Of a stretch of DNA of 64,000 nucleotides, positions 1-7,336 are shown piece by piece (position 1 is the first letter of the stretch; every line of letters begins with the position of its first letter). The stretch comes from Nocardioides bizhenqiangii (lineage in GTDB: Bacteria; Actinomycetota; Actinomycetes; Propionibacteriales; Nocardioidaceae), in the NCBI RefSeq assembly GCF_034661235.1, contig NZ_CP141059.1, positions 930,001 through 994,000 on the forward strand. Reading direction: 5' to 3'. The notes beneath the pieces were generated by a model. That model was not told where the DNA came from, searched no databases, and saw only the letters and a list, made by a program, of their open reading frames with translations. Made by a program: the position numbers and the translations under genes.

Positions 1-633
1 ACGCAGGCCGCGGTGGCGTTGTGCGTCGACACCAGCTTCTCGATGGCGATGGACGGCCGCTGGGTCCCGATGAAGCGCACGGCGCTGGCGCTGCACACGC
101 TCATCGGCACCCGGTTCCGCGGCGACTCGCTGGAGCTGATCGGGTTCGGTCGGCACGCGGAGACGATGGACATTGAGCAGCTCACCGCGCTCGACGCCCG
201 CTGGGCGAAGGGCACCAACCTCCACCACGCCCTGCTGCTCGCCAACCGGCACTTCCGCAAGCATCCCAACGCGCAGCCGGTGCTGCTCATCGTCACCGAC
301 GGTGAGCCGACGTCCCACCTCGAGCCCGACGGCGAGGTGTTCTTCAGCTACCCGCCCCACCCGATGACGATCGCGCTCGCCGTGCGCGAGCTCGACAACG
401 CCCGCCGGCTCGGCGCGCAGACCACCTTCTTCCGCCTCGGCGACGATCCCGGCCTCGCCCGCTTCATCGACTCGATGGCCCGCCGTGCCGAGGGCACGGT
501 GATCGCCCCCGAGAGCGACGACCTCGGCGCCGCCGTCGTCGGCTCCTACCTCGGCTCCCGCGCCCCGCAGGACCGGTTCGGCCCCGGTTCGTACGGCGAC
601 TGGTTCGGCGGCCGGGGGTTCTGGGTCGGCTGA
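1..633 (+). CDS. VWA-domain protein, C-terminal part (5' truncated by window edge)
   Basis: The reading frame is open from base 1, so the start lies outside the window. The visible part begins inside a von Willebrand factor A domain with a MIDAS-type metal site, DTSFS in the first 15 residues, and a later VTDGEPTSH strand-loop, both typical of this fold. Proteins of this type usually work with a MoxR- or magnesium-chelatase-like AAA+ ATPase encoded just upstream, which cannot be checked here. The tail is Gly/Phe-rich (GDWFGGRGFW) and has no membrane segment, so it is probably cytosolic. The substrate or partner is unknown. The AraC gene follows after 10 nt. Confidence 0.8.
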   Translation, partial: TQAAVALCVDTSFSMAMDGRWVPMKRTALALHTLIGTRFRGDSLELIGFGRHAETMDIEQLTALDARWAKGTNLHHALLLANRHFRKHPNAQPVLLIVTDGEPTSHLEPDGEVFFSYPPHPMTIALAVRELDNARRLGAQTTFFRLGDDPGLARFIDSMARRAEGTVIAPESDDLGAAVVGSYLGSRAPQDRFGPGSYGDWFGGRGFWVG

Positions 634-643
634 TGGGGATGCC

Positions 644-1099
644 ATGAGCAGACCGGTCGGCCGCGCACCGGGCGACGTGCTCATCCATCTCCGCCGTGCT
701 CGCGACCGGATCGACCGGCACTACGCGGAGCCGCTCGACCTCGACGACCTCGCCCGCACCGCGGGCATCAGCAAGTTCCACTTCCATCGCCTCTTCACCG
801 CGACGTACGGCCGCACCCCCGCGGCGTACCTCTCCGAGCGTCGGATCGAGCGCGCCCAGGACCTGCTGCGTGCCACCAACCTGACCGTGACCGAGGTCTG
901 TCACGCCGTCGGGTTCGCAAGCCTCGGCTCGTTCAGCTCGCGGTTCCGGCAGGTGGTGGGGGAGACGCCGAAGGCGTTCCAGGAACGGTGGGGTGCGGAG
1001 GCCCCGCGGATACCCGGTTGCTTCGTCCTGATGTGGGGCCTCGCGGAGCGGGCGCGCTCCGCAAGCCAGGAGAAGCCAGTTGTCGACGACCGCAACTAG
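644..1099 (+). CDS. AraC-family transcriptional regulator (HTH domain only)
   Basis: A 151-residue protein made almost entirely of an AraC/XylS double helix-turn-helix domain. The first HTH is around residues 28-52 (LDDLARTAGISKFHFHRLF). The second carries the family pattern of a Val-Gly-Phe turn followed by FSSRFRQVVGETP. A short tail of about 35 residues follows, with no sensory domain, so any ligand sensing would need another protein. It lies 9 nt before a VOC-domain gene, a pairing that suggests regulation of that gene or a shared stimulus. Its TAG stop codon forms part of the -10 box of the next gene. The target is unknown. Confidence 0.85.
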   Translation: MSRPVGRAPGDVLIHLRRARDRIDRHYAEPLDLDDLARTAGISKFHFHRLFTATYGRTPAAYLSERRIERAQDLLRATNLTVTEVCHAVGFASLGSFSSRFRQVVGETPKAFQERWGAEAPRIPGCFVLMWGLAERARSASQEKPVVDDRN

Positions 1100-1102
1100 C
1101 GT
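1097..1102 (+). promoter_or_regulatory. -10 box of a leaderless promoter (VOC gene)
   Basis: TAGCGT lies 6 nt before the ATG at 1109, the spacing expected when transcription starts at the start codon. The first three bases are also the stop codon of the AraC gene. No Shine-Dalgarno sequence is present. The same box and spacing recur before many genes in this window. Confidence 0.6.
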
Positions 1103-1108
1103 CGAGGC

Positions 1109-1537
1109 ATGATCACGAACATCGGCATCACGAGTGTCTTCGTCAAGGACGTCGACGAGTCCAAGAAGTTCTACCTCGAGGTCCTCGGGTTCGACGAGGG
1201 GACCGACATCACCCTCGGTGACGGCTACCGCTGGTGCACCGTCGTCCACCCGAGCCAGCCCGAGCTCCAGGTGCACCTGACCGTCCCGGGTCCCCCTCAC
1301 TCGCCGGAGATGGTCGAGGCGATCAACCGCGCGCTCGACGAGGGTGGCATGCACGGGCTCGGCCTCAACGTGGACGACTGCCGCAAGACGGCCGACGAGC
1401 TCCGCGAGCAGGGCGTCCAGTTCATCCAGGAGCCCGAGGAGCGCCCCTACGGCGTCGAGGCGGTCATCCGCGACAACAGCGGCAACTGGATGGTGCTCGT
1501 CGAGCCGAAGGACTACAGCGCCGCCGACTTCGACTGA
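1109..1537 (+). CDS. VOC-family (glyoxalase/bleomycin-resistance fold) protein
   Basis: A 142-residue single-copy vicinal-oxygen-chelate protein. It begins with the typical beta strand and phrase ITSVFVKDVDESKKFYLEVLGF and ends with the second half-module (HGLGLNVDDCRKTADELREQGVQF, then RDNSGNWMVLVEP). Members bind a divalent metal across two beta-alpha-beta-beta-beta modules and act as lyases, dioxygenases or antibiotic-binding proteins, and the substrate cannot be told from sequence. The start is fixed by a TAGCGT -10 box 6 nt upstream, which implies a leaderless message. It follows an AraC regulator in the same direction. Confidence 0.85.
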   Translation: MITNIGITSVFVKDVDESKKFYLEVLGFDEGTDITLGDGYRWCTVVHPSQPELQVHLTVPGPPHSPEMVEAINRALDEGGMHGLGLNVDDCRKTADELREQGVQFIQEPEERPYGVEAVIRDNSGNWMVLVEPKDYSAADFD

Positions 1538-1557
1538 CCATCCGTCGACGGACGCGC

Positions 1558-2403
1558 TCAGGGGTGCAGGACGGCGGCCAGCTCCTCGATCCCGTCGACC
1601 AGCCGCGTGCCGGGCCGCGCCCAGGACGCGTTGGCGTCGACGGCGTGCACAGGGACACCGGCGGGTAGGCGTCCGCGTCGTACGACGTCGTCGGCGAGCT
1701 CCTGCGCACCCGCGCGGTCGTAGCCGCAAGGAGCCAACACGATCAGGTCGGGCCGGGCGTCGGTGACGGCCTCCCACGTCGTCCGCACCGACTTCTCGCC
1801 CGCGGTGCCGAGCACGCACTCGCCGCCCGCGAGCTCGATCATCTGGGGGATCCAGTGGCCCGGGGCGAACGGCGGGTCCGTCCACTCGAGGAGCACGACG
1901 CGCGGCCGGTCACGCCCCGCCACCCGCGCGCGGACCGCCGCGACGCGGTCCCGCTGCGCAGCGACGAGCGCGACCGCCTCGTCCTCCCGGCCGGTCGCGC
2001 GGCCCAGCGTCACGATCGACTCCAGCACCTCGTCAAGGGTGTGCGGGTCGCAGGTGAGCACCTCGGCGGTACAACCGAGGTGGGCGAGCGCGTCGTCGAC
2101 GACCGACACGTCGACCGCGCACACCGCGCACAGGTCCTGGGTCACCACGAGATCGGCGTCGAGCCCGGCGAGCGCGCCGGCATCGAGGTGGTAGAGGTCC
2201 TCGCCACGACGCATCGCGTCAACGACGTACTCATCGATCTCCCGCGGCGTCAACCCCTCCGGCATGGCCGACGTCGACACGATCCGTCGGTCCCGCGCCT
2301 CTTCCGGGTGGTCGCACTCGAAGGTCACGCCGACCACGTCGTCGCCCGCTCCGATCGCGAACAGGATCTCGGTGGTGGAGGGCAGCAACGACACGATTCG
2401 CAC
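1558..2403 (-). CDS. Cobalamin-binding-type periplasmic-fold protein (BtuF-like), no signal peptide
   Basis: A 281-residue protein of the BtuF/class III substrate-binding fold. It opens with VRIVSLLPSTTEILFAIGAG, the standard start of the family, and contains ECDHPEEA and the Cys-rich QDLCAVCAVD, features of a cytosolic actinobacterial and archaeal branch. There is no signal peptide or lipobox, so it is probably not the receptor of an ABC importer. GTG 2403 is chosen because the fold starts there and a TATTGT -10 box lies 7 nt upstream; the in-frame extension to 2595 runs antisense into the neighbouring permease gene. The gene is divergent from the TSUP gene with only 19 nt between starts. 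The ligand is inferred. Confidence 0.75.
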   Translation of the reverse strand: MRIVSLLPSTTEILFAIGAGDDVVGVTFECDHPEEARDRRIVSTSAMPEGLTPREIDEYVVDAMRRGEDLYHLDAGALAGLDADLVVTQDLCAVCAVDVSVVDDALAHLGCTAEVLTCDPHTLDEVLESIVTLGRATGREDEAVALVAAQRDRVAAVRARVAGRDRPRVVLLEWTDPPFAPGHWIPQMIELAGGECVLGTAGEKSVRTTWEAVTDARPDLIVLAPCGYDRAGAQELADDVVRRGRLPAGVPVHAVDANASWARPGTRLVDGIEELAAVLHP

Positions 2404-2410
2404 GCCCCCG

Positions 2411-2416
2411 ACAATA
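2411..2416 (-). promoter_or_regulatory. -10 box of a leaderless promoter (BtuF-like gene)
   Basis: TATTGT on the minus strand ends 7 nt before the GTG start at 2403. It lies inside the 19-nt gap between two divergent start codons, so at least this gene must be leaderless or nearly so. Confidence 0.55.
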
Positions 2417-2422
2417 GGGGCG

Positions 2423-3202
2423 ATGTCCGATCCCACCGTGACCGTCCTCGTCCTCCTCGGGTTGGCCGCGCTGGCGGCCGGGTTCGTGGACGCGGTCGTG
2501 GGCGGCGGCGGGCTGATCCAGCTGCCCGCGCTGCTCATCGGCCTTCCGGGCGCGTCGCCGGTCCAGATCCTCGCTACCAACAAGGTGGCCTCCATCTGCG
2601 GGACGACGGCGGCCTCGGCGACGTACTACCGGCGGATCCGGCCCGACCCCCGCACCTTCGGGCCGCTGATGATCTGCGCGCTGGTCGGCTCCTTCGCCGG
2701 CGCGCTGGTCGCCTCGCAGATCCCGCGCGAGGCGTTCGAGCCGATCGTGCTCGTCGTCCTGATCGTGCTCGGGGCGTACGTCGTGCTCCAGCCCGACCTC
2801 GGGGAGGAGACCCTGCTGCGGTTCGCCGGCGGCCAGCACCTGGCCGCGGCGATGGCGGTCGGTGCCGTGATCGGGTTCTACGACGGCGCGCTCGGTCCGG
2901 GCACCGGCACTTTCTTCGTGATCGCGCTGGTCGGCCTGCTCGGCTACGACTTCCTCGAGGCGTCGGCGAAGGCCCGGCTCGCGAACTGGGCCACCAACCT
3001 CGGCGCCCTGCTGCTCTTCATCCCTACCGGGGCGGTCCTGTGGAAGGTCGGGCTGCTGATGGGCGTGTGCAACCTCGCCGGCGGCTACCTCGGTGCGCGG
3101 ACGGCGGTCGACAGGGGAGCCAAGTTCGTCCGCGTGTTCTTCATCGTCGTCGTCTCCGCGTTCATCGTCCGCATCGGCGGTGACGTGTTCGGCGCCTGGT
3201 GA
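2423..3202 (+). CDS. TSUP-family (TauE/SafE) membrane transporter
   Basis: A 259-residue, strongly hydrophobic protein with about seven to eight predicted membrane segments. It has the family's duplicated glycine-rich half-motifs: GFVDAVVGGGGLIQLPALLIGLP near the N-terminus, and GFYDGALGPGTGTFFVIALVG in the second half. TSUP proteins export or import small sulfur- or carbon-containing anions such as sulfite, sulfonates, sulfoacetate or thiosulfate, but specificity cannot be read from the sequence. ATG 2423 is preferred over an upstream in-frame start because the upstream extension is antisense to the BtuF-like gene and is not hydrophobic. It stands alone. Confidence 0.85.
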   Translation: MSDPTVTVLVLLGLAALAAGFVDAVVGGGGLIQLPALLIGLPGASPVQILATNKVASICGTTAASATYYRRIRPDPRTFGPLMICALVGSFAGALVASQIPREAFEPIVLVVLIVLGAYVVLQPDLGEETLLRFAGGQHLAAAMAVGAVIGFYDGALGPGTGTFFVIALVGLLGYDFLEASAKARLANWATNLGALLLFIPTGAVLWKVGLLMGVCNLAGGYLGARTAVDRGAKFVRVFFIVVVSAFIVRIGGDVFGAW

Positions 3203-3235
3203 CCCTGGTGACTCGTGAGCGTCGGTAGCGGGTCG

Positions 3236-3241
3236 TAGGTT
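3236..3241 (+). promoter_or_regulatory. -10 box of a leaderless promoter (two-domain VOC gene)
   Basis: TAGGTT followed by 7 nt and GTG 3249. This decides for GTG 3249 over the in-frame TTG at 3240, which would lie across the -10 box itself. Confidence 0.55.
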
Positions 3242-3248
3242 GGCTGGC

Positions 3249-3992
3249 GTGCCGCCCACCTGGATCACTGCCTTCCTCGACTTCGCCCCGGACGGCTTCG
3301 ACGACGGCGTCCGCTTCTGGTCCGCCCTGACGGAGTACGACGTCAGCAGTCGCCGCGGCGACGCCGACGAGTTCGCCACCCTCGTGCCGGGCGACGGCGC
3401 TGCCTTCCTCCGCGTGCAGCGGCTGGAGACCGGGGCGGACCGGATCCATCTCGACCTGCACGTCGAAGCCCCACGCGCCGCCGCCGACGACGCGATCGAC
3501 CTCGGGGCGACCGAGGTCGCCGACCACGGGTACGTGGTCCTGCGATCTCCCGGCGGATTCACGTTCTGCTTCGTGCCGCACCGGGCATCGACCCGGCCCG
3601 GACCGACCGCCTGGCCCGACGGGCACTCCTCGCTCCTCGACCAGGTGTGCCTCGACATCCCGGCGTCGTCGTACGAGCGCGAGAGCGAGTTCTGGCGGGA
3701 CCTGACCGGTTGGGAGGAGCGGGCTTCGTCGGTGTCGACGGAGTTCCACTCGCTGCTGCGTCCCGAGGGGCACCCGCTCCGGCTGCTGCTCCAACGGCTC
3801 GGCGAGCAGACCGGTGATGTCCGTGCGCACCTGGACTGGGCCACGACCGATCGCAGCGCCGAGACCGCCCGCCACGTCGGCCGCGGGGCGGCTGTGGTTG
3901 CCGTGCACGAGGGGTGGACGGTGCTCGCCGATCCGAACGGGCGCGTCTACTGCATCACCGACCGCAAACCCGCCACCGGCCTGCCCGGCTGA
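3249..3992 (+). CDS. Two-domain VOC-family protein
   Basis: A 247-residue protein with two tandem glyoxalase-like modules. The first half starts with WITAFLDFAPDGFDDGVRFWSAL and the second with LDQVCLDIPASSYERESEFWRDLTGWEE. Both halves end with the HLDLHVEAP or HLDWATTD strand and a Gly-rich turn. This arrangement is common in Actinobacteria and is usually annotated as a glyoxalase-like domain protein; no activity can be assigned. The start at GTG 3249 is supported by a TAGGTT box 7 nt upstream. A palindromic 166-bp element begins 38 nt after the stop codon. Confidence 0.8.
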   Translation: MPPTWITAFLDFAPDGFDDGVRFWSALTEYDVSSRRGDADEFATLVPGDGAAFLRVQRLETGADRIHLDLHVEAPRAAADDAIDLGATEVADHGYVVLRSPGGFTFCFVPHRASTRPGPTAWPDGHSSLLDQVCLDIPASSYERESEFWRDLTGWEERASSVSTEFHSLLRPEGHPLRLLLQRLGEQTGDVRAHLDWATTDRSAETARHVGRGAAVVAVHEGWTVLADPNGRVYCITDRKPATGLPG

Positions 3993-4030
3993 CGATCCGC
4001 AAACCAGGGTGCGGCTGTTGTCGGTCGCGG

Positions 4031-4196
4031 CTAGGGCACGTCTCCTTGTCCGGCGGCGTCGCGAGCGGCGTTTCCGGCCGATCTGGCAAGGCGGCGGAGC
4101 GAAGTCGTGCTTGTCCGCCCATCGAGCGACGCCAACGCAGCCAGATCGAGGCGGAAACGTCGCGTAGCAGGCGCGGGACAAGGAGACGTGCCCTAG
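4031..4196. repeat. 166-bp palindromic element with 21-bp perfect terminal inverted repeats
   Basis: The left end (4031-4051, starting CTAGGGCACG) and right end (4176-4196, ending CGTGCCCTAG) are exact reverse complements over 21 bp. A second perfect 9-bp pair (4079-4087 and 4140-4148, CGATCTGGC) lies inside, and the sequence between is partly complementary, so most of the element can fold into one long hairpin. It contains no gene. The flanks share GTCGCGG: directly before the left end, and one base after the right end. Size and structure resemble a MITE or a large REP-type unit. Only one copy is seen in this window. Confidence 0.7.
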
Positions 4197-4199
4197 CGT
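4194..4199 (+). promoter_or_regulatory. -10 box of a leaderless promoter (DinB gene), formed at the end of the palindromic element
   Basis: TAGCGT is followed by 7 nt and the ATG at 4207. Its first three bases are the last three of the inverted repeat, so the element appears to supply part of the promoter. Confidence 0.55.
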
Positions 4200-4206
4200 C
4201 GCGGCC

Positions 4207-4743
4207 ATGGACGCTGCTTCCCGGACCGACCCACCGCTCGAAGCCGACGAGGCCACGATGGTGCGTGCCTTCCTCGACTACCACCGCGACACGCTTCGGT
4301 GGAAGGTCGCCGGGCTCACCCGGGAGCAGCTCGGTCAGACGCTCCCGCCGAGCTCGATGACACTGGGCGGGATGGTCAAGCACCTCGCGCTGGTGGAGTC
4401 GGACTGGTTCGAGGTGGTGCTCGCGGGCGGTGACCTGATGCCGCCGTTTCCTGACGTCGACTGGGATGCCGATCCCGACTGGGAGTGGCGGACCGGTGCC
4501 GACGACGGTCCGGAGGCGCTGATGGCGCTCTTCGACGACGCCCTGGCCCGCGCCGACCGGGCCATCGACGAGGCCGTCGCGAAGCCGACCGGGCTCGACA
4601 CCCGCTCGGTGCAGCCGTCGAGGAGGGGAGACGGGTACTTCACCCTGCGCTGGATCCTGCTCCACATGATCGAGGAGTACGCACGGCACAACGGCCACGC
4701 CGACCTGCTGCGGGAGTCGATCGACGGCGTGACGGGGGAGTAG
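4207..4743 (+). CDS. DinB-family / DUF664 four-helix-bundle protein
   Basis: A 178-residue protein of the DinB fold. The expected metal-binding histidines are present: H59 in MVKHLALVE, then H153, H161 and H164 in LLHMIEEYARHNGHADLLRE, the diagnostic C-terminal helix. In Actinobacteria many such proteins are thiol- (mycothiol-) dependent transferases or isomerases. Mycothiol is likely made here because mca is in the window, but the substrate is unknown. The start is supported by TAGCGT 7 nt upstream. It converges with the ABC1 kinase gene, with a 3-nt gap between the stops. Confidence 0.85.
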   Translation: MDAASRTDPPLEADEATMVRAFLDYHRDTLRWKVAGLTREQLGQTLPPSSMTLGGMVKHLALVESDWFEVVLAGGDLMPPFPDVDWDADPDWEWRTGADDGPEALMALFDDALARADRAIDEAVAKPTGLDTRSVQPSRRGDGYFTLRWILLHMIEEYARHNGHADLLRESIDGVTGE

Positions 4744-4746
4744 CGG

Positions 4747-6102
4747 TCAGGCGGCCGGCTCGGCGAAGCCGGGGAGGTACTCCGCCATGATCGCCTGGAA
4801 CGGCGCTTCGGCCTCCAGTTGGCTCATCACCCCGACGCCGCCGAGCCAGGTGCGGTGGATGAGGAGGTACGACGGCGGCAGGTTGAGCTTGATCGTGACC
4901 GCGTAGGTCGGGTCCTTCGGGTTGTTCAGCCGCTGGAACTGCTCGCGCATCCACGCCCGCGAGAACCGGAACCGCTCGGTCCGCCCAGGCTCGACGAACG
5001 GCGCGAGGTAGTCCATCAGCAGCTGCGGGTCGAGATTGATCCGCTCCTTGAGGAACCCCTCCTCGCGGAGCCCGGCGAGGAGCGCGTCGCCGTCGCCGTC
5101 CGCGCACAGCCGGACCAGCCGGCCCAGCGGCTCGGGCAGGCCGCCCTCGGACAGGCGCGCCACCGCGCCGTAGTCGAGCACCCCGAGCCGGCCCGGCGAC
5201 CCGTCGGCGTTCGGGATGATCCGGTAGTTCCCCGGGTGCGGGTCGGCATGCAGCAGGCCGGTGCGAGCCGGCCCAGAGAAGAGGAACCGCACGTAGAGCT
5301 CGCCGTAGTGGTCGCGCTCCTCCGGTGTCCCGCTGGTGATCACTGTGGCCAGCGATGCCGGCGTCTCGAGCCACTCGGTGATGAGCACCCGCGGTCCGAC
5401 CGCGACCACCTCGGGCACGACGATCTCGGGGTCGTCGGCGAACGCCGCCGCGAACGTCCGCTGTGCCTCCGCCTCGAGGGGGTAGTCGAGCTCCTCCATG
5501 GCCCGCGCCTGGATCTCCTCGATCAGCGGCTTGATGTCGACGCCGGGCATCAGCGGCGCGATCGTGCGCGCCGCCCGGGCGAGCGTCTTGAGGTCGGAGT
5601 CGATGGCGGCGCGCGCGTCGGGGTACTGCACCTTCACCGCGACCTCGCGGGAGTGCCCCGTCTCCGGGTCGTGCCAGCGCCCCTTGTGCACCTGCCCGAT
5701 CGACGCGGCGGCGGCCGGCCCACCGTCGAGCCAGACCAGCTTGGTCTTCCAGTCGGGACCGAGGTCGGCGGACAGGATGTCGCGCACGGTCTGGGTCGGC
5801 ATCGGCGGCGCGGAGTCCTGCAGCTTGGTCAGGTGCTCGCGGTAGGGCGCCGCCATCTCCTCCGGCAGCGCACCCTCGAGGATCGACAAGGCCTGGCCGA
5901 ACTTCATCGCCCCGCCCTTGAGCTCACCCAACGTGCGGAACAGCTGCTCCGCCGTCCGCTGCTGGATGTCGTTCATCACCGCCTCGGCGGGCGCACCCCC
6001 GAGTCGCCTGCCGAACCCGATCGCCGTGCGGCCGGCGTACCCGAGCGGGAGCCTGGCCAGGCGAGCGGTGCGCGCGGCTGCGGTGCGAGGGAGGTCGGCC
6101 AT
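4747..6102 (-). CDS. ABC1/UbiB-family atypical protein kinase-like ATPase
   Basis: A 451-residue protein of the ABC1 (AarF/UbiB/ADCK) family. It has the signature KGGAMKFGQ (KxGQ motif, about residue 62), the Ala-rich nucleotide loop AAAASIGQVHKG, the invariant lysine in VAVKVQYPD and the late catalytic region GLLHADPHPGNYRI. Family members are ATPases that act in lipid and quinone metabolism rather than as normal kinases. Actinobacteria use menaquinone, so a direct ubiquinone role is unlikely. There is no C-terminal membrane anchor. GAGAAT lies 6 nt before the ATG, a weak leaderless -10. Confidence 0.9.
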   Translation of the reverse strand: MADLPRTAAARTARLARLPLGYAGRTAIGFGRRLGGAPAEAVMNDIQQRTAEQLFRTLGELKGGAMKFGQALSILEGALPEEMAAPYREHLTKLQDSAPPMPTQTVRDILSADLGPDWKTKLVWLDGGPAAAASIGQVHKGRWHDPETGHSREVAVKVQYPDARAAIDSDLKTLARAARTIAPLMPGVDIKPLIEEIQARAMEELDYPLEAEAQRTFAAAFADDPEIVVPEVVAVGPRVLITEWLETPASLATVITSGTPEERDHYGELYVRFLFSGPARTGLLHADPHPGNYRIIPNADGSPGRLGVLDYGAVARLSEGGLPEPLGRLVRLCADGDGDALLAGLREEGFLKERINLDPQLLMDYLAPFVEPGRTERFRFSRAWMREQFQRLNNPKDPTYAVTIKLNLPPSYLLIHRTWLGGVGVMSQLEAEAPFQAIMAEYLPGFAEPAA

Positions 6103-6159
6103 GACGTCATTCTCGCGGATCGTTGGTGAGCCCGGGTCGCGGGCACACGTGCGGACCGG

Positions 6160-6387
6160 TCACCGGTACGGCGCGACCTGCCCCTCGACCGCCCGCGTCT
6201 CCTGCTGGTCGCGCACGCACTTGGCGAGCGCGAACGACGAGTTCACCAGGAACAGGGCGCCGAGGCACAGGAAGGCACGGATCCAGCCGTCGGCCGGCAG
6301 GAAGTAGATGCCCCCGATGAGGAACAGGAGAGCGGCGCCGAAGGAGATCGCCGATTGCAGGTAGAACGCGTAGGTCGTCTTGGTCAT
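6160..6387 (-). CDS. YiaA/YiaB-family small inner-membrane protein
   Basis: A 75-residue protein with two membrane helices, roughly residues 10-30 and 37-56. It has the family's pattern of an aromatic start, AISFGAALLFLIGGIYFLP, and the second helix FLCLGALFLVNSSFALAKCVRD, followed by a short cytosolic tail. The YiaAB domain has no known biochemical function. The gene stands alone between the ABC1 kinase and a VOC gene. GAGGCT lies 6 nt before the start, a poor match to the leaderless -10. Confidence 0.75.
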   Translation of the reverse strand: MTKTTYAFYLQSAISFGAALLFLIGGIYFLPADGWIRAFLCLGALFLVNSSFALAKCVRDQQETRAVEGQVAPYR

Positions 6388-6459
6388 GCCCCAAGCCTCG
6401 GGCGTACGACGGGCGCTCCGCCTGAGTCGGCGTACTCAAAACCTGATCGCTGAGGTGAC

Positions 6460-6825
6460 TCAGTCGACGCAGATGCAGAACGGATGGCCGGCCGGGTCGA
6501 GGAACACCCGGAAGCTGTTGCCGGGCTGGTGGTCGGCTTTCGTCGCACCCAGCCCGACCACCGCGGCCTCGCCCTCGTCGAGGTCGTCGACGATGACGTC
6601 GAGGTGCATCTGCTGAGGCCCGCCCTGGCCCGGCCACATAGGTGCGCGGAAGTCCGCAACCTGCTGGAATGAGATGCAGTTGGACCCGTCGGCCGGCCGG
6701 ATCTCTGCCCAGTCGTCGCCCTCGTCGACCTTGACGTCCCACTCGAGCATCGCGCCGTAGAACGTCGCGAGGGCGGCCGCGTCGGGGCAGTCGATCACCA
6801 GTCCGGGAAAGCGTGCGATAGCCAT
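6460..6825 (-). CDS. VOC-family protein
   Basis: A 121-residue single-module glyoxalase-fold protein of the actinobacterial type that starts MAIARFPGLVIDCPDAAALA and ends with VFLDPAGHPFCICVD. The internal strand QQMHLDVIVDDLDEGEAAV gives the usual metal-ligand position. No substrate can be named. The internal ATG at 6825 is chosen over the upstream in-frame start at 6855 because a TAGCGT -10 lies 7 nt before it. It is the third of three VOC genes in the first 7 kb. Confidence 0.8.
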   Translation of the reverse strand: MAIARFPGLVIDCPDAAALATFYGAMLEWDVKVDEGDDWAEIRPADGSNCISFQQVADFRAPMWPGQGGPQQMHLDVIVDDLDEGEAAVVGLGATKADHQPGNSFRVFLDPAGHPFCICVD

Positions 6826-6832
6826 GCCGGGC

Positions 6833-6838
6833 ACGCTA
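6833..6838 (-). promoter_or_regulatory. -10 box of a leaderless promoter (VOC gene)
   Basis: Minus-strand TAGCGT followed by 7 nt and the ATG at 6825. It is identical in sequence to the boxes before the VOC gene at 1109 and the DinB gene at 4207. Confidence 0.6.
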
Positions 6839-6877
6839 GGCGTGGGCACCGACATCGATCGAGCGCGTTGGGCGCCC

Positions 6878-7222
6878 TCAGGCGACCCGCTTGCGCTGGG
6901 CCTCCAGGAAGGACCGTCCCGCCTTCAGCAGCTTCCCGGCGCGCTTGCGGGCCGGGCTCAGGTCGACGTCCGTGTCCTTGACCGACTCGACGGCGTCCGA
7001 GCCCTTGCTCCGCGCGGACTTCCCGAGCTCCTCCACGGGGTGCCTCACCTTGCGCGGCACGAAGAACACCATTGAGTAGGCGAACAGCTTGCGCGCCAGC
7101 ATCAGCACCGGAATTCCGACCGGCAGCAGGATGAGCGTCGCGCACAGCACCACACCGACGAGACCGAGGATGCCCGCAAGTACCCACAGCAACGAACCAA
7201 CCAGAGCACGAAGAAGCTTCAT
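6878..7222 (-). CDS. Small membrane protein, unknown function
   Basis: A 114-residue protein. The N-terminal half has two hydrophobic helices, about residues 5-27 and 30-48 (LLWVLAGILGLVGVVLCATLILLPVGIPVLMLARKLF written in two parts), and is followed by a basic, hydrophilic C-terminal half rich in Lys, Arg and Ser. ATG 7222 is chosen because GGAGGT lies about 7 nt upstream, a good ribosome binding site; the longer in-frame start at 7258 would cross it. I do not recognise a family. It is probably a membrane-anchored protein with a cytosolic, positively charged tail. Confidence 0.65.
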   Translation of the reverse strand: MKLLRALVGSLLWVLAGILGLVGVVLCATLILLPVGIPVLMLARKLFAYSMVFFVPRKVRHPVEELGKSARSKGSDAVESVKDTDVDLSPARKRAGKLLKAGRSFLEAQRKRVA

Positions 7223-7336
7223 CGTGCTCACCTCCCTCCGCTCGTGCGGTACCCGCATCGGAGGAGGTCAAGCGCTCCCGCGAGCCGCGACGGCGACCCG
7301 GGTGTCAGGCAAGGTACTTCTAGTGGTGAATCCCGG

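Noticed and set aside
3240..3248. TTG 3240 as start of the two-domain VOC gene
   Set aside because: It overlaps the TAGGTT -10 box; GTG 3249 with the 7-nt spacing is better supported.
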